Part shown: positions 21,955-33,100 of the stretch, piece after piece
How the letters are laid out: every line of letters begins with the position of its first letter
Numbering within the stretch: the first letter of the stretch is position 1
DNA from: Pseudevernia furfuracea
Lineage: Eukaryota; Ascomycota; Lecanoromycetes; Lecanorales; Parmeliaceae
DNA: 64,000 nucleotides
Assembly (NCBI GenBank): GCA_022315425.1
Contig: JAIUPT010000050.1
Coordinates: 868,001-932,000 of the forward strand
Direction of reading: 5' to 3'
Made by a program: the position numbers and the translations under genes
The notes under the pieces: generated by a model
What the model saw: the letters and a program-made list of their open reading frames with translations, nothing else
The model's database searches: none
What the model was told of the DNA's origin: nothing

Positions 21955-23676
21955 TCAAAGGCGCTTGCCACCACTCTTTTTGCCGAGAATCTTCGACTGC
22001 CTCTTAGACTTGCAGGTTTTCGCCGTGCATTGACCTTTCCCCGCCACTGTCCCATTCTGAGATGCTCCAGATGCCATCGCTGGGCTGGTTGAGTTCGTAG
22101 CTGGTCCAGATGCGATTACCGGAAGAGCTGAGTTCTTGGCTGCCCCTGCTGCCACGACCGAAGTCGCTTCAGTCGCTGGGGATGCAACCACAGGAGTAGC
22201 AGTGCCAGAGAAGCCTCGCACTGAGACGCTTGTGGAATTCGACGCTGGGGCTGAGAGAACTGGCGGATTTATGTCCAGTGATTTGGGTGGCATTGATGAA
22301 GGCGCCGCTGCTGGTGCTTGAGCTGGCGTCGAAGTGGATGCGATTGGTGGAGTTGATGCAGGGGCTGGAGATGCGGCTTGAGTTGCTATCGGGGCCATAG
22401 ACGCTGGCGACGCGGCTGGAGTTGATGCTGGAGCCGCCGCTGGGAGTGCAGCTTGATTTGCTGCTGTGGCTGCAGAAGCTGGCGAGACGACGGATTCGAC
22501 AACATCAATGGTGACTGTGAGCGGAACCTTGGGACCATCAGCGACAATAGCCGCACTTACTGCGTTCTCGATGTAGGAAGCCACTCCAGGGTTCGACATT
22601 GAGTTGTAATCTACCACCTGCTCAGCCGAGTTGGTTGGCTTCGCAACGACAGCAGCGCCTGCTGAAGGAGTGATAGTGGGTTCTGGAGATGCGGGCGAGG
22701 GTTGAGCAGATACGACTGGGCTTGCTCCTGCTGGCGCGGGGGAAGCGATGAGCGAGCTCACGTATTCTGGGATGGCCGCGCTGTTCAGATGGTCGAGGGC
22801 AGATTGCGAAGCCGGTGACGGCGCTTGTCTGGCTTTAACACGTCTCTTGCTTCCCTGCTTGGCGACTATGTCCACGTCCATACATGTGGTGTAGAGCTCC
22901 GCTTTTCCTTTGGGCAGATTGGGGTCTACATTCGGCTCGGTTGGCCAATCCCACACCCAGTAGAGAGTATATGGCGAGCCAATGGCGGTGATGTCTGCAG
23001 GAAGAGCAATATTATTCTGGCACCATAGGTTCGCGCCCATGAGTTGATTTGGTGTGTGAGGAAATTGCGCTTGACGATGGGTTGAAATGTTGCCTCCGTT
23101 CGCCTGATAGCAGTAGCCATCATCGAAAGGTTGAGTAGCAAGAAGCCTCCCACGCCGATCGCCACCAGTCCCGTCCGATGTCCACTGGCCGAAAACATCA
23201 AGAAACAGTTCCGGGAACTTGGGCTTTGTAGTCCCATACACGTACACTAGACCTCTGTTTGGTTGCTTACCCGGTTGGTTTTGCGGAAGAGTGACATGGC
23301 CGTTCTCTTGATAGCGCAATGCGACCAAATCACCTGGAGCTGCTTGAAGGCGTGGACTGCCGTTAGACTGATATTGTTGTTGCTGAGTGCGCTTACACAT
23401 TGTGTCGTTAGGGTAAACCCCTGTGGTGTCTAGAGCGGGGATCATGTCTCTCTGTTCAATGGCAGGTACGCCTAAGGAGGGCAACAGATGTACCATAATC
23501 GGGTCGCTAAAGATTGCTGCTGTTCTCTTCGTGTTGTTCCTACAGTAGCCGGGAGTGCCGGTGAAGGTTCCTGTCTTGGGGTCGATGACATCCATCTCCT
23601 CAACCCATGTGTGTGCTGTAGTGGGAGCAACTAGGAGGACAAGTGCCACCAGGGCAGCTGCCGCCGAAGAATACAT
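21955..23676 (-). CDS. Secreted DUF7492-type protein with possible histidine brace
   Basis: 573 aa, single exon. A signal peptide covers residues 1-21 with a predicted cut after APTTA, leaving His22 (HTWVEE) as the mature N-terminus. The 260-residue core matches the fungal DUF7492 family: TPGYCRNN, SNGSPRLQAAPGDLVALRYQ, ENGHVTLPQNQPGKQPNRGL, GGDRRGRLLATQPFDDGYCY and YTLYWVWDWPTEPN. An N-terminal His right after signal cleavage plus internal His127 in the ENGHVTLP motif recalls the copper-binding brace of lytic polysaccharide monooxygenases. The last 290 residues are a long Ala/Pro/Ser/Thr-rich, mucin-like tail ending in a basic Cys-containing segment. The protein is probably exported to wall or medium. 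Enzymatic activity is inference only. Confidence 0.85.
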   Translation of the reverse strand: MYSSAAAALVALVLLVAPTTAHTWVEEMDVIDPKTGTFTGTPGYCRNNTKRTAAIFSDPIMVHLLPSLGVPAIEQRDMIPALDTTGVYPNDTMCKRTQQQQYQSNGSPRLQAAPGDLVALRYQENGHVTLPQNQPGKQPNRGLVYVYGTTKPKFPELFLDVFGQWTSDGTGGDRRGRLLATQPFDDGYCYQANGGNISTHRQAQFPHTPNQLMGANLWCQNNIALPADITAIGSPYTLYWVWDWPTEPNVDPNLPKGKAELYTTCMDVDIVAKQGSKRRVKARQAPSPASQSALDHLNSAAIPEYVSSLIASPAPAGASPVVSAQPSPASPEPTITPSAGAAVVAKPTNSAEQVVDYNSMSNPGVASYIENAVSAAIVADGPKVPLTVTIDVVESVVSPASAATAANQAALPAAAPASTPAASPASMAPIATQAASPAPASTPPIASTSTPAQAPAAAPSSMPPKSLDINPPVLSAPASNSTSVSVRGFSGTATPVVASPATEATSVVAAGAAKNSALPVIASGPATNSTSPAMASGASQNGTVAGKGQCTAKTCKSKRQSKILGKKSGGKRL

Positions 23677-24754
23677 TCTGAGGTGTGAGAGCGTTGAAGG
23701 ACGTGAGATCGCAAAATGCTGGGGTGTTGGCTTTGGTGGAATAGTATGTGCTGGAGGGGTTGAAAAGGTCTTGATGATAAAAGAAGTGAGAAGCGGAAGA
23801 AGAGAAATAAAGATAAATAATAGGCACGATCAACGTGGTGAATAGAAAGGTCAAAGAACGTGAATCATTGTCGTGAAACGACGCTCATTGTTAAAAACAT
23901 TTGCCGATTGTTCACAAAATTGAAAGCATTCACAGCACATTGGAGGTCCCTGGAAGGTCGAGGAGGACAAAGAAAATATTTGATCCGAGTAGGGAATGAA
24001 GACTTCCATATCACAATAGAGCATAAACAAAGCAATAACACGATGCAGCATTTGTTCACGGGTGTCAAGGGGGCAAAATAGCATTTTGCCTTGACATAAC
24101 TTGATGATAGCCAATAGTGACTCGGATTTTGGAGCACCATCAGACTGCAGGTCTATTATGGGGAGATTCGAAACCTTTCGAAAGGAGCCGTGGCGTCAAT
24201 TGGAAGAGCAAGCTCTGGAACAAAAGCATGTGCATGTGCATCTACACTTGGGGAAGGGGACTGTTTTGCATGGATTGGGCAAGGCGCGTACTGAGTGGCA
24301 AGTAGTTGTAAACAGCTCGACAAGCTTCTAGATCCAATGTTCCCAGAATCCAGAATTCAGAACCCAGGTAGAAAACTAGGTATTTGTTTCAAGATCCTGC
24401 AAGATGTTTGGAGAAGCTGTGATGGAAGAAAGCTGGCTGTTGTTCTCGTCCAGTCACTCGGTGAAATTGTCGAGTCGCGTGCTCAGTGCTGTCTCAGATT
24501 CGGCAGCGTTTCAGAATTCCTTGGCGCTTCCCCAGGCTGACCACGACAGCGCTACCACTCACCTCTCGAATAAGATACACCACCAACGTGACAAATACCT
24601 AAGTCGAAACTGGTCCTAAATTCCATGTCGACCACTGCTCGCTCTTGCAGGCAAATAGCTATAACTAGCTAATATCCATACGGACCAGTCTCTGGTAGTG
24701 GCTCGAGACCAGGTCATTCATTCCACCTTCGCTGGGCGCGTAATCCTGGTCTAC
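23677..24754. other. Divergent promoter region
   Basis: Shared upstream region of the DUF7492 gene (minus) and the metallo-beta-lactamase gene (plus). The short ORFs on both strands lack motifs. No element was recognised. Confidence 0.4.
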
Positions 24755-25708
24755 ATGGCTGGCAATGCTAGCGTCTCTCAATTTTTTACTTGCTCTCGTG
24801 TGAACCCTACCACCTTTGTGATACAAGAAAATGACAAGTATGAAGAGCATCCGTTTATCTACCTCAAGATATATAATAACCCTCGCCTCGTTGTAATGTC
24901 CGATACCGGCTGTGGAGGTGGTGATAAGGGCCGAGAACATCATCACAACTTAAAAGACTACATTGAGACTTTTCCAGCCGCGGCCAATGCTGGGAAGCCG
25001 TTGAACCCTGCCAAGGCTGGGAGAGCATATCTCATCATTTGTACACATTGTCATTACGACCATATTCTTGGTCTAGAACACTTTCAGATCGCCTCTACGA
25101 CCATCCTCGCATCCTCCTTTGATAGTTCTTTCATCGAAGAAGACCTTCCCGTGCATTCACTTTGTAAATTCATTGACGTTCCCACTCCCAAGTACACAGT
25201 TTCATATTGGGCGGACCATCTCGAAAAGCTCTCGTTCAACGAGGAATCACTCGGCCTGCAGATTCTCCATACTCCGGGCCACACACCAGATGAGCTGGCA
25301 TGGTACGATGAGCACGAGCGTTATCTCTATGTTGGCGACTCGTTCTATGAGCGAGTTGCGAAAGACAATTCGTATGAACAGCCGATCCTCTTCTCTAAAG
25401 AGGGAAATTGGGTCCACTACATGCAGTCTTTGGAGAAGCTACTCCGGTTTGTGGAAGAGAAGAACGAGGAATCAGACAAAGCTCCGGTCAGGATTGGTTC
25501 TGGACATGTTACATCCTCCGCGGACGGTGTGGAGATCTTACTAGTTGTGCGGCAGCTTTTTCGGGACATTCTCGCTGGCAAGCTGCCAATCGTGCACTCC
25601 AAGGAACAGCGAGGGGAGGAATTCGTGTTATGGAAGGCTGCTGGAGAGCCAAGATTCTCGGTAGCGGCGCCCAAGAGGCTTGCACTTGAGGCCGCAAAAG
25701 CCTTGTAG
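24755..25708 (+). CDS. Metallo-beta-lactamase-fold hydrolase
   Basis: 317 aa from the Met at 24755 (MAGNASVSQFFTCSRVNPTT). The ORF is open to 24698, but this Met suits the domain better. The zinc-binding motif is THCHYDHILG (HxHxDH) at about residues 112-121, followed by LQILHTPGHTPDELAWYD (third His) and LYVGDSFYE (bridging Asp). A C-terminal GSGHVTSSADG supplies the last His. This is a full MBL fold in a protein of normal length. Fungal members of this group are uncharacterised hydrolases of esters, lactones or thioesters; the substrate is unknown. No signal peptide, so it is probably cytosolic. It is transcribed away from the DUF7492 gene. Confidence 0.85.
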   Translation: MAGNASVSQFFTCSRVNPTTFVIQENDKYEEHPFIYLKIYNNPRLVVMSDTGCGGGDKGREHHHNLKDYIETFPAAANAGKPLNPAKAGRAYLIICTHCHYDHILGLEHFQIASTTILASSFDSSFIEEDLPVHSLCKFIDVPTPKYTVSYWADHLEKLSFNEESLGLQILHTPGHTPDELAWYDEHERYLYVGDSFYERVAKDNSYEQPILFSKEGNWVHYMQSLEKLLRFVEEKNEESDKAPVRIGSGHVTSSADGVEILLVVRQLFRDILAGKLPIVHSKEQRGEEFVLWKAAGEPRFSVAAPKRLALEAAKAL

Positions 25709-26150
25709 AACCGTTATTGTAAACAAATGTGTACACGAAACTCGGATTGCGCTTCCACAATAATCGTCTAAAACCCATGGCAGCAGTAGCCAAGCTACCA
25801 GAGAAAGTGGCGACCTCGGGCACTTGCACCTTCCAAACTTCACACATTCCTGGGCATAAAACTGATTTCCTTGGCAATCGATGTGTATCAGCAGTCCAAG
25901 CAGTTTTTTCTTTCGCAATAAGCTTTGACCTCCGTGCTGGTATTGTAGACTCAAAGGACTCTGTTCGCTAGAGACTGGGCACTCCTAAACATTGCGGGCG
26001 GAATTCACCCGAATATTACCCACCCTCACACCTAAAATGCGGAGAGAGCTCAGGTGGGTGGTGAGCATCCTTCATTGAGCGTGCACGGTCCGCAATAAAC
26101 GACAGCATGGATAGCAGATAGCGACCACACGTGTTCAGGCTTTGAAGAAG
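25709..26150. other. Intergenic region before nicotinamidase
   Basis: Holds the 3' flank of the hydrolase and the nicotinamidase promoter. Around 26020-26065 a C-rich block (CCCACCC) and a G-rich block (GGTGGGTGG) form a loose inverted repeat. Nothing coding is supported. Confidence 0.35.
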
Positions 26151-26925
26151 ATGGCAGTGTCGACACCTGAAGAGTCGTTCAAGCCTGCTTTGCTAGTGGT
26201 GGATATGCAAGAAGACTTTTGCCCACCTGTAGGTGTTCCCACCATGAAGAAGTTCGACGATATGAGCAGAGCTAATCATCTGGTAGAGTGGATCGTTAAT
26301 GGTTGAAGGAGGACGGGAAGTAGCACCAATGATCAACAGCCTCCTCTCTCTGCCGTTCGCCCTGAAGATAGCGACGAAGGATGCGCATCCTCAAGACCAC
26401 GTCTCCTTCGCAACATCCCACCCTCCACCGAACAAAGCCTTCGAGTCCTTTTTCAAGATCTCAAACCCCTCAGACCAGACGCAATCGTACGAGATACGCC
26501 TGTGGCCAGCCCACTGCGTCCAAGGTACATGGGGAGCCGAGATCATCCCAGAGATAGACGTATCGAAATTGGATGAAGTGGTTGAGAAGGGAAAAGATAG
26601 CAGGTTGGAGATGTTATCTGGTTTTGCGGATGTATTCGGAAACACATCATCCGAGGCCGCCAGCCAAGATCTTGCCGGATTGCTTCATCGCGCTGAGATA
26701 ACTCATGTATTCACCGTGGGCTTGGCAGGAGACTATTGTGTCAAATGCACGGCTCTCGATGGAAAAAAGGAGGGGTTTGAGGTTTATGTGGTCCAAGAAG
26801 CCACGAGAAGTGTGGATGCTGGCGAAAAAGGTTGGGGTACAGCCACAAAGGAAATGAGACAGGCAGGGATCGAGATCATCAGCATGGAGGGTCCGGAAGT
26901 GGAGAGGGTCAAGAGTTTGAAGTGA
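26151..26925 (+). CDS. pnc1: Nicotinamidase
   Basis: Hydrolyses nicotinamide to nicotinic acid and ammonia in the NAD salvage pathway, which also lowers the nicotinamide that inhibits sirtuins. Model: join(26151..26228, 26287..26925), 238 aa, with a 58-bp GT-AG intron in phase 0. Exon 1 ends ALLVVDMQEDFCPP (catalytic Asp) and exon 2 continues with SGSLMVEGGREVAPMI. The catalytic Lys lies in FALKIATKDAHPQDHVSFAT, which also gives the metal-binding DxHP motif. The nucleophile Cys is in GLAGDYCVKCTALD. All key residues are present and the length is normal for fungal Pnc1. It acts in cytosol or nucleus, as known for yeast. Confidence 0.93.
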
Positions 26926-27323
26926 GCAATAATGTCACTGGACACGCCGCCGTCGGCTATCATGAACTGCTTCTGGAGCTTACTCCGCCCAAAAACATCG
27001 ACATTCAAAGCGGTGAAGCAATTGAATTATTTTTGCGCTTATTCCGTGGACGAAATGGAAGTTCCTGCGTTTGAAAGACTGGAGTATCTTTTCAATTTCC
27101 TGCATTATTCTTAGTGCCATCTGCATTATGACTTGGAACCGGTGGATATGAACTCCGGCCCTTACCTAGGTTGTATGGACTCGTTTACTAGCGCGGTTCC
27201 AGAAAGAGATCTACCTTGCCGGCCGTCGTCATGCATCTCATTGCGACGCGCTTTTAACAACCTCATAACCATTCGCAAAAGATCCCAAGAAGCTCCTACA
27301 GCAAGCAACCTGAGTCCGTCGCC
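26926..27323. other. Intergenic region
   Basis: Downstream flank of the nicotinamidase gene and promoter of the following small gene. Short plus-strand ORFs here have no motif. Confidence 0.4.
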
Positions 27324-28052
27324 ATGGTTTCATCAAAAGGAAAGCCCACAGACCCTAAACTTCGCGAGGAGGCCAAGGAAGGTATGTTGATTGCCCTGTT
27401 ATGCGCCCATGAATAGGTGTCACAATCTCCTCCTGAGCTAACGCACGCTTTTCTGTAGATGTAAAGCAGATGACAAATAAAGATGGGGGTGGAAAGGGTC
27501 AGATGGCTGCATGGAAAGTCAGTCCTCGCTTCGAATCTCTATTCTGCGCCACTGCATCGCGTAACACCATCTGCCTCTATCTTCTACTCATGCAGCGCAG
27601 TATCTGTTGGAATCTGATTCACTGACGCGTCTATCCATTCACAGGCTGGCAAGATCTCCGAAGAGTATGAAAAGCGTGGCGGCGGTTACGAGAATGAGCC
27701 AGGATCTAAGAACGAGCCAACCAAAGGCGCTCCTACCCCCAAATCCGACGCGAAGAAAGAAACCGAAGTGAAGGAGGACGGCGAGGAGAAGACCGAGGAG
27801 AAAGAGAAGGAGAAACCAAAGGCTAACAGTGGCAAGAAAGCGACTGGCACCAAGAAAGCTGAGCCAAAGGACAAAGCCCCAAAGAAAGAGAAGAAGCCAC
27901 CTGCGGAGGGGACAAGAAAGAGCTCTCGCGTTGCCGCCAGTGCTGGTACCAAACGTAGCGCGCCGGAGGACGATGAGGACGAGGAGGAGGAAGAGAAGGT
28001 AGAGAAGAAGAAGGCGCCGGCGAAGAAGGCCAAGACTACTGCTAAAAAGTGA
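27324..28052 (+). CDS. Small Lys/Glu-rich conserved fungal protein
   Basis: Model: join(27324..27381, 27459..27517, 27645..28052), 174 aa, with GT-AG introns of 77 and 127 bp and consistent phases. The first 70 residues are the conserved part: MVSSKGKPTDPKLREEAKED, then KDGGGKGQMAAWKAGKISEE and YEKRGGGYENEPGSKNEP. The rest is low-complexity and highly charged, with alternating Lys/Ala/Pro and Glu/Asp blocks and an H1-like tail (KKAPAKKAKTTAKK) that could bind nucleic acid and drive nuclear import. No enzyme domain is seen. Similar short proteins of unknown role are common in filamentous ascomycetes. Confidence 0.78.
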
Positions 28053-28390
28053 AGCGACTCCTTCCTCCAACGACAAGCTTGTGCTGGTGGCGTCCGTGCG
28101 GTGAATACCCTTTCGAGAGTTGACGCGTTTTTGTATACTCACGCGGTGGAGATGAGAGATTAGATACCTTATTCATAGTGCGCAGCATCAAGCAACTGAG
28201 GCATGGACTACTTGTGCCCCAGCGATCCGGTCTGCTCCCCTCCATTCGTTCACGCTTCTTCTTCGCACTCGAGTTGGGTACTTGAACATACAATCCTACC
28301 TTTCCTTGATTGTCTGAATAGAGCAAACCCGACTGGCGATAGCCGACAGTCACAAAGTCGCTGTCTCCCAGCTCTACCGCGTTCCTGTGC

Positions 28391-29343
28391 GTGTATTCCT
28401 CTCCATTCTCAACTGTCCCGCGCCATTCCTTATCACAGTTGCTTATCCCTCGTCCGAGTTGTTGGCTCACTCTAGCCACCGTGCATAAAGCCATCACACA
28501 GGGCATCGTTGACACAAACCCCACAAACATAACCCAACCTCTCCTCGCAACCGACACCACAGCCTCCCACCTCCTCCTCCTCCTCCTCCTCCTCCAGTAC
28601 TACGGAACCGACGACGACGACTCCACCACCAGCGGCAGATGCCAAATCCTCCTCCGCGGCGCCAACAAACCCTCCTCCAAAGCCACCAAGCTCCGAGCCC
28701 TCCTCCCCCCATCTGGCCGAACCTGCAAACCACAATCCAAGACGCCCGAAAAAAAAAGGCCCCGCCTCCCGCCACGGCTACACCGCCTTCTTCAAACCCC
28801 CCCGCCAACCAAGCCGCCGTCACGGACCTGTTCCGCAGAAGCTCCTGCCGACGACCCCGTCCCCGTCCCCGTCTCCGCCGACCGAGCCCCGCGCCTCGGC
28901 TCCCGGACCGCGTCCCCCCACCGTCGCCTGCAGGGAGGAAAAGGCGACGCCTTCACCGCGCACCTCGACGCCGAACGCCTCGACCCGCAACACGGCGACG
29001 CGGTTCCGGACCCCCCCCCCTGACGACGTGGAAGCGCGACCGAACTCGTCATGATCGGTCCCGTCCTTCCGGAACCTGCCCGCCCGTCTCACGCGGGGCG
29101 GAGTCGTCCGACGGTCGTGGATAGGAAAGCGACGCCGAAAGGATGAGGCGCGCTGATGCCGAGGATGTATGGGACCGTGGGTGCACATGTTGAACGACTG
29201 TGTATATGCCCGAGTCGTTGGGTCATGGCAACGGTGTGGTGGAGGAGGAGGAGGAATGCGCAGGATGCTATTGAGCCGAAAACGCGACGGAGACGTTTGG
29301 TGGATGCGAATGATTACGCGCTTTATGCTGGTGGTGAGCAGTA
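28391..29343 (+). pseudogene. Zincin-like secreted-peptidase family gene, frame-disrupted
   Basis: Fragments of one protein family appear in order in different plus-strand frames. First comes ILLRGANKPSSKATKLRALL with QSKTPE (28391 frame). In the next frame is HGYTAFFK, then PANQAAVTDLFR after a C homopolymer. A segment SATELVMIGPV sits where the family has its HExxH helix. The end, ANDYALYAGGEQ, resembles the conserved C-terminus of fungal lysine-specific-metallopeptidase-like proteins (NAxNYALYA). Frame changes cluster at A9, C7 and C10 runs. A sequencing or assembly cause is therefore possible, but the HExxH-like position reads TELVM, which would lack both zinc histidines. The region is strikingly C-rich compared with its neighbours. 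Family placement is from pattern memory and is tentative. Confidence 0.35.
28571..28595. repeat. CTC trinucleotide microsatellite
   Basis: Eight uninterrupted CTC units at the 5' side of the broken zincin-like gene. In one plus frame it encodes a Leu run. Confidence 0.9.
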
Positions 29344-30104
29344 GGCCATCATCTTTTTTTTCATTTCTTATTATTACTCTACGACTCCAACATCTGTGTG
29401 AATGCAATGGTGCGTTCAGCATCTGACTCTGCCTTTTTTCGGCAATCCCAAGCTGGTTGTACGGATTGGCCCTGTCGTGAGTCTGGATGTGAAGCTGAGG
29501 GTACCTGTGCCTGGCCGTCATCCTAGCTAGTGCGGTCCCGTTTCGAAAGCAGAAGTCCGGGGGGCAGACACCAAAGTCGGCTTGGAAGCGAGCCTGCGAT
29601 TACACACGGAACTTTCCATGTTGCGTCAGATGCAAGGCATCGTCACCACCACCACTGGTGCATCTGAGTTGAATACTATCATGATCATCGACATTGGTTT
29701 TGCGATGTTGGCATAAGGCTGATGAAAACCCATTCATTCGGGTTACCTTTCTAGAACGAATTCACGAGTCAGGTATCAGCCACGTCGAGAGAACGAGACA
29801 ATTGATGTTCCTTGGGAAAGAAAAGCTAGGAAAGAAAAGCTAGGAAAACTCTTACTGTATGTTCCTTTGTCCAGTACAACGATGACTTTGTAGACAGGAG
29901 AAGTGGGTTTTCATGTCCACTCTGATCAATGTTTTGGTAATTGCTAAGCAAGAGAGTTGATGTAGCGTTGGCAATTAGGCGGGCTAAAGGATGGGGGCCT
30001 GTAACCATCAACACAAAGAGCAACAATCAAGTTATCCTGGGTATCGAACGCCATACAATGCACATAACTCTGCGAGGATCCCCTCGAACTCGCTTATGCT
30101 GCTA
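29344..30104. other. Intergenic region
   Basis: 3' flanks of the broken zincin-like gene (plus) and of RTC1 (minus), which converge here. No supported ORF or RNA gene. A short direct repeat (GAAAAGCTAGGAAA) occurs twice at about 29820-29846. Confidence 0.4.
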
Positions 30105-33100
30105 TCAAGGCACCGAAGCACTCGTCTTGCCAGTGACCCCTGGGCTCCCAGAAGCAGCCTTTCTTTCCTCCTCTGGAACCAAAATTCTGACCTTCTTGCC
30201 ACCACTCAGACTCCTCCCTGCGGCTTCCAAGCTCTTTAACCCCTGTCCTTTACTCCTATGATTTCCGCCTACCATGGCTCTAGCCCCTCGGACAGCTCCA
30301 CTCTCAGCTGCATATCGCTCATCCTTGCTCACAATCTCTGCCTTCTTGTCGTGTTCCATTTTCTCCATGATTATATCTCTCCTTGTTCCTGGAACACAGT
30401 CACACAAGCACCCTAGCGTGGGACAGGCACCCTCACTCGCTGGATCGCTCCACCAGACCCGTAGACAATCCGCGTGCCCGCCGTGCCCACACTCTTGGCA
30501 CCATCCCCACAAGTCATTTCTCTCTTGTGGTCTACCGAGGATCTCGCTCAAGGGTGTATTTTGCCAATGCGCAGATTCCTGCGGATGCCTCCTGGGCGAT
30601 CCAAGACCTGCCCCATAGCAGATGGGACACTCAGCCCAATGCTGTTGGCAGCGCTCGCAAAAATTGGGTATTCTACCTTTGTTTGGCTTTTGACAGACAG
30701 TACACCAAGGCCCGCCTGAAGCGATGTGGTAGAGACCCTTTTCCACGACGTCAGGAAAGTCGGGATCGCAGAGGTTGAGGAGCGCGTCAGCTTCGATGAA
30801 GAGCTGATGTGACATAAGCTGCTCATGATATTGTAGGAGGATTGAGTTGCAGCGCTCGAAAGGGATGGAATGGTTTAGATATGGTGCAAGGTGAAGGATG
30901 AGATAAGCAGGGAGTTGTGCATCTTGCAGCTTAAGAGTGTAATAACTGAAGATTTCCTCGAATATGGCTGTCGCTGTCCATGGATATAGAATGGGCAGCC
31001 TCTGCTTGGGAGGGTCAAAATCTGAAAGGATGTAGTGTTCAGGCTCACTTGGCAATTTCTGGGTTGTGGAAGGGTCAAGGACCGCCTGGCCAAGGCCGTT
31101 GGTATCCATGTCTTCGTGATGGACTGTTGCGGCTCTATTACTAGGGCGATAGGTTGACACAACTGTGGCAGGCGGACACTCCTTGGGTTGCCTCTTGGGC
31201 TGGTGATGAGAGATTGTGTTTGAGAAGGCCGGAGAAGATGCTGGAGAGCATAGAGTTGCTTCATCGTCAAAGACCAGTGCACTTTGCTCGTGACTCACGC
31301 TGTGTTGATTCTCTCGGTTGTTGAGAGCATTTAAGCGTTCTGGAGTAGATGAGGTCTTCTCGGATCCCGGATTACTCTCGAAAGACCCCATTATTGATGG
31401 AGCACGGCCTGAACTATCAGTTGAAGCTGAAAACAGCTGAAAGCTTTCGTTCGAATCGTGGCGATCAATACCAGCAACGCCTGAGCCCGGCCCGTTCAAC
31501 TGGAATGGATCATCGAGTCTGAGTAATGGACGAGGTATTGCCCTGTAATTTCCCATGGCAGCGCGACGCTCGATCATTTGCCGATCACTTTCGCCAAAAT
31601 CAGCCCTTGGAGGTGTTTGGTAGGTCTTCGGAGGACGCTCGTTATCATGTTCATAAAGAGCGGTTGACCCTTCAGATCTCTCTTGGCCGGTGTCCTTGCC
31701 CACGGCGTGAGATTTGGGGCTGGCCATCTTTGCCAGCTGTGATACGCCCGGGACTGGTCTCAGGGGCTGCTTGCTCCACTCGGCATCAGAAAGCTGAAGA
31801 GACTCGATATCCGTAGAACCATTCAGCCCAGGTAGAGCGTCAGGTTGTGGTCTGGCGAGAGGCGTGGTCATGTTGGAAGCATCATCCAGAGCTGTGGAGG
31901 CCTTATTCCTCGGTCGCAGCTTTCCTTCTATTGACATCAACATCTGACTCTCCTGGTCTTCGTTCGCGTGGCCGTCATTGTTACTTGTCGACCGGAAAGA
32001 TGCTCGTTTCATCGAATTCGAGAGCGATGCTGCGTTTAGGCGCTTCCGGCGGCTCTCTTCTGCTCTCCCGCTCAGTTCGCTTTCCATTGCTTTCGCCATC
32101 ACTTTCCAGGTTCCGGAAAGTTGATACTCGCCCACTTGTGCAGCAATCTCCCCGTTGTAGCGTAGAGCATCAGCAATTTCGTGATGTCTGTTGCATTCTG
32201 AATCGCCCGTCGGTGGTGATGGTGGTGGTGGTGGAATTTGATACTCTCGTGCATAGACCTTGAAAGTGTCGTAACGAGAGAGCCCTCCAATCCGCCCAAT
32301 GCCAGCTGCTTGGGCTGAGTGAAACATCTCCTTTTTGTGTAGGCTCATGTCCAATCTCTGAACTGATCCACCAGAGCCCACAGATTGGGGGGTACCCGCC
32401 AGCGATTTCGTTGACATCGAGGATACTGGGTGCTTGCGTCGCCGGTTCTTGAGCGATGAGCTGAGTAAACTTGGTTCGTCGGAGCTACCGTGTGTCGTGC
32501 CGTTGGTGCTGGGGACCTTCTCGCCTGAACTACTTCGCCGTTGGTTTTCTTGATTCAAGTCGTCTAGCATATCCTTTATTGACGATCGCCTTCGCTCCCT
32601 TTTCTGCAGGAAAAATAAGACGCGACCGTCTGGAGCAATATCAACCGTATTTAGACTTCGTCTATCCGATGTCTTTGTTGCAAAATGGACATCTGTCTGT
32701 GTGAACATGCCAGCTGATCCCACAGACCAAAGCAAGCTCTCCGATTTCCAAAGAAGCGCGGTTGCAGGCGTCTCATAACGATTTACTTCACGAAAAGGTA
32801 CATATGGCCGACGGAAGTCCCAGACATGTATCTTTGTCTCTTGTTGATCATATGATGTCGCTATTTGTGTGCATTGCCATTGGGCAGAACCTTCTTTATC
32901 GAAAGACCAACAAGCTGGCCTCCAACGCACATTGACAACCGCCTGGGGAGCACGAATTTGCCATAGGTGTTTCATTCGACGTTCTGATGAGGAAAAGTCC
33001 CAAACCTTGATATTTTTATCTGCTCCTCCACTTGCAATATGCTTTCCATCCGGGTGCCAGTCAATTGTATTGCACGTTTTTTCGTGGGCATTTGTTTTGA

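Noticed and set aside
28820..29521. 233-codon minus-strand ORF
   Set aside because: Arises from GC-rich sequence opposite the broken zincin-like gene; the product is low-complexity Arg/Gly/Ser with no motif.
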